Shown here piece by piece: positions 6,290-10,784 of a stretch of DNA of 10,784 bases. The stretch is from Alphaproteobacteria bacterium (GTDB lineage Bacteria; Pseudomonadota; Alphaproteobacteria; Zavarziniales; Zavarziniaceae). Position 1 is the stretch's first letter. Every line of letters begins with the position of its first letter. Below the pieces are notes generated by a model. The model was not told where the DNA came from. It searched no databases and worked only from the letters and a program-made list of their open reading frames with translations. A program made the position numbers and the translations under genes. The stretch spans positions 1 through 10,784 of the forward strand of contig JAJFJE010000234.1 of assembly GCA_021774355.1 (NCBI GenBank). Reading direction: 5' to 3'.

Positions 6290-7420
6290 TCAGCCTCCCG
6301 CCAGCCGGCGCAGGGCCCCGGCGACCGGGTCCAGGGCGGCGCCGACCGGGAGCAGCCGGGTAACATGCCCCATCTTGCGCCCAGGCTTGGCCTCGCGCTT
6401 GCCATAGAGGTGAAGATGGGCCCCCGGGGCCGCCAGCAGGGCCGGCCAGGCCGCGGCCTCTTCGCCGATCAGATTCATCATGACGGCATCGCCCCGGCGG
6501 GTCACCGCCCCGAGCGGCAGGCCCAGGGCGGCCCGTGCGGCCTGTTCGAACTGGCTGGTCTCCGCGCCCTCGATGGTCCAATGGCCGGAATTATGGACCC
6601 GCGGGGCCATTTCATTGACCAGCAGCCGATGGTCCCGGGTCACGAAGAACTCGATCGCCAGGACACCGACATAGTCGAGCGCCAGCAGGACCCGCCGGGC
6701 CACCGCCTGGGCCGCGGCGGCAAGCGTGCCGTCGACCGCCGCCGGCACCAGGGTGACGTCGAGAATGTGGTGGCGGTGGCGGTTTTCGACCAGATCATAG
6801 ATCGCGATGTCGCCGCCGGCGCCGCGCGCGGCAACGACCGAGACCTCGAGGCGGAAATCGACGAAGCCTTCCAGGATGGCCGGCCGGCCGGCCATGGCGG
6901 CCAGGCCGGCGGCAAGATCGGCCGGCGCGCGAAGCAGCGCCTGGCCCTTGCCGTCATAGCCGAGGCGCCGGGTCTTGAGCACGGCCGGCAGGCCCAGCGC
7001 GGCGACCGCCCGGTCGAGTTCCGGGCGGTCGGCAACCGCCCGATAGGGCGCCGTCTGCGCCCCGAGCCCGGTAAAGAAGGCCTTTTCCGACAGGCGGTCC
7101 TGGGCCACGGCCAGCGCATGGGCGCCGGGCCGGACCGGCCGCCGGGCCTCGAGCAAGGCGGCGGTGGCCGCCGGCACATTTTCGAACTCGTAGGTCACGG
7201 CATCGACCGCGGCGGCAAAATCCGCCAGGGCGGCCGCGTCGTCATAGGCCCCGACGGTGGCGGCGGCGGCGACCTGGGCCGCCGGGCCGTCGGGCTCCGG
7301 GCTGTAGACATGGCTGCGATAGCCCATGGCGGCTGCCGCCAGGGCGATCATCCGTCCGAGCTGGCCGCCGCCGACAATGCCGAGGGTGCCGCCGGGCGAC
7401 ACCGGTGCCGGGACGCTCAC
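6290..7420 (-). CDS. purK: N5-carboxyaminoimidazole ribonucleotide synthase
   Basis: The 376-residue ATP-grasp enzyme carboxylates aminoimidazole ribonucleotide with ATP and bicarbonate to N5-CAIR in purine synthesis. Motifs are GIVGGGQLGRM (14-24), TYEFENVP (76-83), AVLKTRRLGYDGKGQ (146-160; ATP-binding Lys149 and the mobile loop), EGFVDFRLEVSV (184-195), LAIEFF (254-259; Glu257), NEMAPRVHNSGHWTIEG (269-285) and KPGRKMGHV (345-353). Start is the GTG at 7420, which overlaps the purE TGA as GTGA; a second in-frame GTG six codons later is an alternative. A GGAG lies eight bases upstream. The open frame continues up to 7855 but that part is purE in another frame. The product is handed to PurE, encoded directly upstream, and the stop is one base from the argE start. 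Confidence 0.95.
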   Translation of the reverse strand: MSVPAPVSPGGTLGIVGGGQLGRMIALAAAAMGYRSHVYSPEPDGPAAQVAAAATVGAYDDAAALADFAAAVDAVTYEFENVPAATAALLEARRPVRPGAHALAVAQDRLSEKAFFTGLGAQTAPYRAVADRPELDRAVAALGLPAVLKTRRLGYDGKGQALLRAPADLAAGLAAMAGRPAILEGFVDFRLEVSVVAARGAGGDIAIYDLVENRHRHHILDVTLVPAAVDGTLAAAAQAVARRVLLALDYVGVLAIEFFVTRDHRLLVNEMAPRVHNSGHWTIEGAETSQFEQAARAALGLPLGAVTRRGDAVMMNLIGEEAAAWPALLAAPGAHLHLYGKREAKPGRKMGHVTRLLPVGAALDPVAGALRRLAGG

Positions 7421-7917
7421 GCCACGGTCTCCGGTACCTCGGCAGTCTGACGGGCGCGGAAGGCAACCAGCCTCTGATCCAGCGCCGGATCGGACAGGGC
7501 CAGGATGCTGGCCGCCAGCAGGGCGGCGTTGATCGCGCCGGGCTTGCCGATGGCCAGGGTTCCGACAGGGATGCCGCCCGGCATCTGGACGATCGACAGC
7601 AGGGAGTCCTGGCCCTTCAGGCTGTGGCTCTCGACCGGGACACCGAGCACCGGCAGGCTGGTCAGGGCCGCCGTCATGCCGGGCAGGTGGGCAGCGCCAC
7701 CCGCCCCCGCTATGATCACCTGCAAGCCCCGCGCCTTGGCCTGCTGGGCATAGGCGACCATGCGCTCCGGGGTACGGTGGGCGGAAACAACCTTGACCTC
7801 GTGGGCAATCCCGAGCTGGGTGAGAATCTCGGCCGCATGGCTCATGGTCGGCCAATCCGAGCGGCTGCCCATGATGATGCCAACGAGGGGAGGCGCAGAG
7901 GCCGACAGAGCACTCAT
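7417..7917 (-). CDS. purE: N5-carboxyaminoimidazole ribonucleotide mutase, class I PurE
   Basis: The 166-residue protein converts N5-CAIR, made by PurK, to CAIR. It shows GIIMGSRSDWPTM (13-25), VSAHRTP (44-50; catalytic His47), the loop GAGGAAHLPGM (71-81), GVPVES (92-97) and QDSLLSIVQMPGGIPV (103-118). Together with the adjacent purK this marks a class I mutase rather than a class II AIR carboxylase. The start is uncertain: ATG at 7917 has GGAG about 13 bases upstream, longer than usual, while the in-frame GTG at 7929 has the same GGAG only two bases away, which is too close. I prefer the ATG. The 3' end overlaps purK by four bases (GTGA), implying translational coupling. A DUF465 gene precedes it by 47 bases on the same strand. 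Confidence 0.94.
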   Translation of the reverse strand: MSALSASAPPLVGIIMGSRSDWPTMSHAAEILTQLGIAHEVKVVSAHRTPERMVAYAQQAKARGLQVIIAGAGGAAHLPGMTAALTSLPVLGVPVESHSLKGQDSLLSIVQMPGGIPVGTLAIGKPGAINAALLAASILALSDPALDQRLVAFRARQTAEVPETVA

Positions 7918-7964
7918 GGGGGCGATCACATCTCCGACAGGGACAGAATGAAGGACAGGCCGAA

Positions 7965-8165
7965 TCAGGCGATGATGTCCGGCAGCAGCTGGCTGTTGAT
8001 CTTCGCGATCATGTCCTTCAGCTGCAGCTTTCGTTTTTTCAACCGTTGCACTTGAATCTGGTCAAAAGGAAGAAGGTTGGTCAGTGCGTCGATCGCTGTG
8101 TCGAGGTCCCGATGCTCCTGGGTCAGATCCAGGAGCTTCCGCTTCAGCTCGTCCTCGTCCACCAT
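7965..8165 (-). CDS. DUF465 (YdcH-like) small coiled protein, first copy
   Basis: This 66-residue protein has the DUF465 layout: a first helix ELKRKLLDLTQEHRDLDTAIDAL (about 6-28), a Pro-Phe-Asp hinge (LLPFDQ, 31-36), then a basic second helix QVQRLKKRKLQLKDMIAKI (38-56). The family forms short helical hairpins; its function is not established. ATG at 8165 is preceded by AAGG-type purine stretches; the longer in-frame start at 8252 would cross the divergent gap and into the opposite gene. It is the first gene of the purE-purK-argE operon. A second, shorter DUF465 gene lies 1.4 kb away on the other strand. Confidence 0.88.
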   Translation of the reverse strand: MVDEDELKRKLLDLTQEHRDLDTAIDALTNLLPFDQIQVQRLKKRKLQLKDMIAKINSQLLPDIIA

Positions 8166-8182
8166 GCCGCCTTGCACCTTCC

Positions 8183-8212
8183 TTGAGACCTCAACGGGAC
8201 TGGGGTTATAGC
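8183..8212 (+). promoter_or_regulatory. Possible promoter region in the divergent gap
   Basis: The 64-bp gap between the two divergent start codons must hold at least one promoter. On the plus strand TTGAGA (8183-8188) and TATAGC (8207-8212) are 18 bases apart, but a start site from these would fall on or beside the GGAG at 8218-8221. On the minus strand TATAAC (8210-8205) could be a -10 for the DUF465-pur operon but has no clear -35. Both are weak. Confidence 0.3.
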
Positions 8213-8229
8213 ACGACGGAGCCCGGCAT

Positions 8230-8736
8230 ATGAATGATCGCGATGGGACCACACAGGCGGGCCCGACCGAGCGCTTCGGCGCCTGGTCGGCAAGCTTCTA
8301 CTCGCAGCCGCAGGTTGCCGAGACCGCCCTGGCGCTGCAGGACCGCTATGGCGCCGACGTCAATCTGGTCTTCCTGTGCCTGTGGTGTGCGGCCGAACGG
8401 CGCCGCCCCCTGACAGCCGGCGAAATCGACATGCTGGACGCCACCATCGCGGGGCTGCGGGCAACCGTGCTGCGGCCGCTGCGGGGGCTTCGCCGCAAGA
8501 TGAAGGAGGAGGGCGAGGACGAGCTCTACCAGGCCCTCAAGGCGGCCGAGATGGAGGCCGAGCGGGCCTCCCAGCGGCGCCTGATCAACGCCCTGCCGCG
8601 GCTGGCCCAGGGCGACGCCGATGTCATGACCCTGGCCGTGGGCAGCATCGGGGCGTTGCGGGAAACCATCGCCGGGCTCAAGGACGCCGAGGAACTGCGC
8701 ACCCTGATCTCGCTATACGGCCATATGGTCGGCTGA
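8230..8736 (+). CDS. TIGR02444 family protein
   Basis: The 168-residue protein carries the N-terminal pattern of the TIGR02444 family: FGAWSASFYSQPQVAETALALQDRYGADVNLVFLCLWCA (16-54), in which ALQDRYGADVNL and LCLW are characteristic. The rest is helical, with a charged middle segment KMKEEGEDELYQALKAAEMEAERASQRRL (90-118). There is no signal peptide, so it is probably cytoplasmic. The biochemical role of the family is unknown to me. ATG at 8230 has GGAG eight bases upstream. It is divergent from the DUF465-pur operon and its stop is 17 bases from the ubiX stop, so the two genes converge. Confidence 0.85.
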   Translation: MNDRDGTTQAGPTERFGAWSASFYSQPQVAETALALQDRYGADVNLVFLCLWCAAERRRPLTAGEIDMLDATIAGLRATVLRPLRGLRRKMKEEGEDELYQALKAAEMEAERASQRRLINALPRLAQGDADVMTLAVGSIGALRETIAGLKDAEELRTLISLYGHMVG

Positions 8737-8753
8737 CCGTCGCCAATGACGGC

Positions 8754-9389
8754 TCAGCTCTTGGGCTTTTTGGGCCGCGGCACGGCGAGGGGAACGGCCG
8801 GGCGCGGCCGGCGGCGCGGCCTGGTGGACTCGCCCCAGCGCCGAACCGGCAGGCTGTCCAGGCCGAACAGATCCAGGGCCCGCCCGGCCGTCTGGCGGGT
8901 GGCATCGTCGATCGAATTCAGCTCGGCGTAATAGGCCGGCACCGGCGGCATGATGATCGCCCCCATCTCGGTCGCGGCCACCATGCTGCGCAGATGGCCC
9001 AGGTGGAGCGGCGTTTCGCGGACCAGCAGCACCAGGCGGCGGCGTTCCTTGAGCACCACGTCGGCCGCCCGGGACAACAGGCCCGAGGTCACGCCGGACA
9101 CCACTTCGGACAGGGTGCGGACCGAACAGGGCGCCACGATCATGCCCAGGGTCTTGAAACTGCCCGAGGCGATCGACGCGCCCAGATCGGTCATGGCATG
9201 GACCTGATCGGCCAGGGCGTGGACCTCGGCCAGCTTCAGGTTGGTCTCGTAGGCCAGGGTCAATTCCGCCGTCTTGGTCATGACCAGATGGCTTTCGATA
9301 TCGAGATCGCGGATCTGCTCCAGCAGCCGGACCCCCAGCATGATCCCCGAAGCCCCGGAGATTCCCACGATCAGGCGCAAACGCGGCAT
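8754..9389 (-). CDS. ubiX: UbiX family flavin prenyltransferase
   Basis: The 211-residue protein makes prenylated FMN from FMN and dimethylallyl phosphate, the cofactor of UbiD-type decarboxylases, here most likely for ubiquinone synthesis. Visible motifs are GISGASGI (9-16), MTKTAE (37-42), SIASGSFKT (72-80), APCSVRTLSEVVSG (86-99), VRETPLHLGHLR (123-134), MPPVPAYY (147-154) and a late VRRW (182-185). These cover the flavin- and phosphate-binding residues of the family. I use the ATG at 9389, with GGGAGAG eight bases upstream; an in-frame ATG at 9443 would add 18 unrelated residues. The last 25 or so residues form an Arg/Pro/Lys-rich tail (ending PRPKKPKS) beyond the usual length near 190. 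No ubiD lies nearby. Specificity for ubiquinone rather than another UbiD partner is inferred. Confidence 0.93.
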   Translation of the reverse strand: MPRLRLIVGISGASGIMLGVRLLEQIRDLDIESHLVMTKTAELTLAYETNLKLAEVHALADQVHAMTDLGASIASGSFKTLGMIVAPCSVRTLSEVVSGVTSGLLSRAADVVLKERRRLVLLVRETPLHLGHLRSMVAATEMGAIIMPPVPAYYAELNSIDDATRQTAGRALDLFGLDSLPVRRWGESTRPRRRPRPAVPLAVPRPKKPKS

Positions 9390-9397
9390 TCTGCTCT

Positions 9398-9404
9398 CTC
9401 TCCC
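9398..9404 (-). promoter_or_regulatory. Ribosome binding site of ubiX
   Basis: Read on the minus strand, GGGAGAG ends eight bases before the ATG at 9389 and supports that start over the in-frame ATG at 9443. Confidence 0.65.
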
Positions 9405-9472
9405 TCGGTGGGCATGCCCCGGATCTGACGAAAAGTCATTCACAGATATCCGCCGGGCCAGCCACTTGACCG

Positions 9473-9513
9473 CTGACGATCCCCTTCTGACGTGTTGTAA
9501 TACGTCTGCAACA
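9473..9513 (+). promoter_or_regulatory. Candidate promoter with overlapping dyad for the second DUF465 gene
   Basis: CTGACG (9473-9478) and TGTAAT (9496-9501) are 17 bases apart, a plausible housekeeping promoter of moderate quality. TGTTG (9493-9497) and CAACA (9509-9513) form an inverted repeat that covers the -10 and the expected start site, as an operator would. Confidence 0.35.
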
Positions 9514-9516
9514 GCC

Positions 9517-9524
9517 GAGGAGGG
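9517..9524 (+). promoter_or_regulatory. Strong ribosome binding site of the second DUF465 gene
   Basis: GAGGAGGG, a near-perfect anti-16S match, ends seven bases before the ATG at 9532. It identifies the short gene inside a longer open frame beginning at 9274. Confidence 0.8.
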
Positions 9525-9531
9525 TGTGCGA

Positions 9532-9699
9532 ATGACAGTTGAAGCACGTGTCTCAACTCTCTCCCAACGTCATGCCGTCATTGAGCATGAGATTCAGGCC
9601 GAAGGCCATCGGCCGCTTCCCGACCAGATCATTATCGGTCGCCTCAAGCGCGAAAAACTCCGCATCAAGGAAGAAATGAAGCGTCTGACCGAGCACTAA
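9532..9699 (+). CDS. DUF465 (YdcH-like) small coiled protein, second copy
   Basis: This 55-residue protein has the DUF465 helical-hairpin form: VEARVSTLSQRHAVIEHEIQAE (3-24), a hinge with HRPLPDQ (26-32), then IIGRLKREKLRIKEEMKRL (34-52). The pattern of a His-containing first helix, a Pro-Asp turn, and a Lys/Arg-rich second helix matches the copy at 7965-8165, but overall identity looks low, so they are old paralogs. Function is unknown. The strong ribosome binding site suggests high expression. It is divergent from ubiX across 142 bases and is followed by a GC-rich hairpin. Confidence 0.87.
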   Translation: MTVEARVSTLSQRHAVIEHEIQAEGHRPLPDQIIIGRLKREKLRIKEEMKRLTEH

Positions 9700-9734
9700 A
9701 CGGTTCGTCGCGCCGATCTCTGCAGTCTGCGCCT

Positions 9735-9756
9735 GCCCGGCCGGAAACGGCCGGGC
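9735..9756 (+). terminator. GC hairpin after the second DUF465 gene
   Basis: GCCCGGCCG (9735-9743) and CGGCCGGGC (9748-9756) make a perfect 9-bp stem capped by a GAAA tetraloop, 35 bases after the stop codon. The tract that follows (CTTGGCACAGCTT) is poor in T, so termination is likely but may be incomplete. Confidence 0.6.
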
Positions 9757-9772
9757 CTTGGCACAGCTTAGA

Positions 9773-9792
9773 TCTGGAACTTTCTGGAACTT
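9773..9792 (+). repeat. Perfect 10-bp tandem repeat beside a promoter
   Basis: TCTGGAACTT occurs twice end to end, covering the -35 region and most of the spacer of the TATAAT promoter that follows. A 10-base spacing places both copies on the same face of the helix. Confidence 0.85.
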
Positions 9793-9803
9793 CGGCTTAT
9801 AAT
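9775..9803 (+). promoter_or_regulatory. Promoter with consensus -10 box
   Basis: TATAAT at 9798-9803 matches the sigma-70 consensus exactly, rare in such GC-rich DNA. At 17 bases upstream sits TGGAAC (9775-9780), a weak -35. The expected transcription start near 9810 gives a leader of about 58 bases before the ATG at 9868. An activator binding the tandem repeat could compensate for the poor -35. Confidence 0.6.
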
Positions 9804-9867
9804 GGCGCCTTGGGCACGGCCGTGGCGCCCCTCGCCAAGGCCGTGTCCGGCGCGGAGGCCTGTCCAA

Positions 9868-10329
9868 ATGTCCAATGATCCGGTGCTGCCGCCGATCTTC
9901 AGCGGCGATGTGGTCGCCTCGACCGAGGTGACGGTCAACACCAAGGGCGGCTCGACCACAGCTATCCTGCGGAAGGACCTGCGCGACACCCTTGGCGATA
10001 TCGGCACCCGGCTATCGGCCGCGGCGCTGCAATTCGCCGCCGGGCCTGCGGTGGTGCTGCTCAGCCCGGAACGGACCGGTCGCCATGTCCGGGTGCAGCG
10101 CCTCGGCGACAATCGCTTCGAGATCGATCTCGACACCGGCGACGGGGCCGAAATCGACGATATCACCGCCGCCTTCCTGACGCTGAAACTGGCCCAGTTC
10201 AAGGGTGGCGAGTTGAGCCTCTCGGAACCGATGACGGCGGCGCAGTGGCGCGCCGAGGCCGCCGCCTGGGACGAGGCCGCCGAGGCGGCCCAGGCGCGTA
10301 CGCAACCCGTTGCCAAGGCCGGCTTCTAG
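9868..10329 (+). CDS. Conserved-looking hypothetical protein, 153 residues
   Basis: I do not recognise this protein. It has no signal peptide or membrane segment and should be cytoplasmic. The N-terminal two thirds look like a compact alpha/beta domain: STEVTVNTKGGSTTAILRKDLRDTLGDIGTRLSAAALQFA (18-57), a strand AVVLLSPE (61-68), VRVQRLGDNRFEIDLDTGDGAEIDDI (74-99) and the helix TAAFLTLKLAQF (100-111). The C-terminal part (about 124-148) is an Ala/Glu-rich helix. ATG at 9868 has GGAGG nine bases upstream. The in-frame ATG at 9802 is ruled out for the local promoter because it lies within its TATAAT box. The ordered composition, promoter and ribosome binding site support a real gene. The following partial gene on the same strand may be related in function, but 179 bases separate them. 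Confidence 0.78.
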   Translation: MSNDPVLPPIFSGDVVASTEVTVNTKGGSTTAILRKDLRDTLGDIGTRLSAAALQFAAGPAVVLLSPERTGRHVRVQRLGDNRFEIDLDTGDGAEIDDITAAFLTLKLAQFKGGELSLSEPMTAAQWRAEAAAWDEAAEAAQARTQPVAKAGF

Positions 10330-10508
10330 TGGGCAGCAGCCAACGGACGCGGCGGCCCGCGGCGGTGTGGGTCGGGGCCGCTCGGTCGCTCCCGGCCGCC
10401 GGCCGCGGCGGCCTGGCTGCCGCGCCATGATGGCGGCCGCCCGGGTCGCCGCGGGAACCAGATGCCGGCGTCACGCCGCATGGGCCTGACCGCACCGGCG
10501 GAGGACGG
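10330..10508. other. Intergenic stretch without a supported gene
   Basis: These 179 bases are extremely GC-rich, with many GGC/GCC runs and overlapping short inverted repeats such as CGCGGC/GCCGCG. Three tiny frames overlap stop-to-start here (TAGTG at 10327-10331, ATGA at 10427-10430, GTGA at 10509-10512), but they encode low-complexity peptides without ribosome binding sites. I see no clear promoter or terminator. Confidence 0.5.
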
Positions 10509-10784
10509 GTGAGCGCGACCGACCAGCCCCGCCCGGCCCAGGCCCCGGCCCGATTGCGCCGGGACCCGGCCTCCTTCGATGCGCCGCTGGCTGAGGCGCG
10601 GGCCGCCTGCCTGGCCGTGCTCGACCGCCCGACGACACAGGTCGCCGGGGCCGAAGCACGCCTGCGCACGGCGCTGGACGACAGGAATGCGCTGAAAGCG
10701 CTCAACCAGGCCGTCGACCGGCATCTGGGCGACGCGAGTTTTCACACCTTGCCACCGGTCCGCATCCACGGTCGGCGGATTCCG
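10509..10784 (+). CDS. Unrecognised protein, N-terminal part (runs off the window)
   Basis: A stop-free frame of 92 codons runs from the GTG at 10509 to the window end. GGAGGA (10500-10505) lies three bases before the GTG, a close but usable site; the frame is open back to a stop at 10428-10430 without any in-frame ATG. The peptide begins MSATDQPRPAQAPARLRRDP, then has a helical Ala/Leu/Arg stretch (LAEARAACLAVLDRP, AEARLRTALDDRNALKALNQAVDRHLGDASF) and ends at RIHGRRIP. No signal peptide or known motif is visible. The start and even the reality of the gene are moderately uncertain because only part is seen. Confidence 0.5.
   Translation, partial: MSATDQPRPAQAPARLRRDPASFDAPLAEARAACLAVLDRPTTQVAGAEARLRTALDDRNALKALNQAVDRHLGDASFHTLPPVRIHGRRIP

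Noticed and set aside
5209..7450. Two long plus-strand frames (5209-6363 and 6230-7450) opposite argE and purK
   Set aside because: Both are reverse shadows of conserved enzymes; the peptides are Gly/Arg/Gln-rich without domains.
9274..9531. N-terminal extension of the second DUF465 gene from 9274
   Set aside because: It would overlap ubiX coding sequence, and the strong ribosome binding site at 9517-9524 fixes the start at 9532.
9758..9775. TTGGCAC as a sigma-54 promoter
   Set aside because: The required TTGC-type -12 element is not found at the right spacing.
9802..9867. ATG at 9802 as start of the 153-residue protein
   Set aside because: The codon lies within the TATAAT box, and the added residues are Pro/Arg-rich; GGAGG before 9868 is the better site.
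10329..10512. Chain of tiny overlapping frames after the 9868 gene
   Set aside because: They are 11 to 34 codons, low in complexity, and have no ribosome binding sites; stop-start overlaps of this kind are common by chance in GC-rich DNA.

Overview
The window is a high-GC bacterial chromosome segment. Its gene content (gap-pgk-class I aldolase-thiE-like cluster, PurE/PurK pair, two YdcH/DUF465 proteins, a TIGR02444 protein, UbiX) points to an alphaproteobacterium, probably of the Rhodospirillales in the broad sense. Organism identity is inferred from gene content and order, not from a marker gene. I see no tRNA, rRNA, CRISPR array, insertion sequence, phage gene or attachment site. This is mostly conserved housekeeping DNA with a few small uncharacterised genes.

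Layout. 1-1361 (+): the 3' end of gap followed by pgk, ending in a strong intrinsic terminator (1394-1418). 1461-1994 (+): an unrecognised probable exported lipoprotein with a Tyr/Asn/Gly segment and an Asp/Arg/His-rich low-complexity body. 1995-2251: a 257-bp gap with two operator-like dyads and a weak promoter candidate. 2252-4965 (+): class I fructose-bisphosphate aldolase, an abutting thiE-like gene, a DUF4399 periplasmic protein, and an unrecognised exported protein whose signal peptide is built from a 12-bp tandem repeat. 4966-5121: a convergent intergenic gap with hairpins.

5122-8165 (-): a compact operon read leftward, DUF465 - purE - purK - argE, with purE/purK overlapping by 4 bp and purK/argE one base apart. 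8230-8736 (+): a TIGR02444 protein divergent from that operon and convergent with ubiX (8754-9389, -). 9532-9699 (+): a second DUF465 protein, followed by a GC hairpin. 9868-10329 (+): an unrecognised 153-residue protein behind a consensus -10 box and a 10-bp tandem repeat. 10330-10508 holds no convincing gene. 10509-10784 (+) is the start of an unrecognised gene running off the window.

Function. Gap, Pgk and Fba are linked steps of glycolysis/gluconeogenesis. PurE and PurK carry out the two-step carboxylation of aminoimidazole ribonucleotide in purine synthesis, and ArgE (arginine synthesis) is translated from the same message. UbiX makes the prenylated flavin used by UbiD-type decarboxylases in ubiquinone synthesis. 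The most useful leads are the unknown exported proteins, the promoter at 9773-9803, the paired DUF465 genes and the purEK-argE coupling. I did not find convincing evidence of a wholly new multi-gene system.
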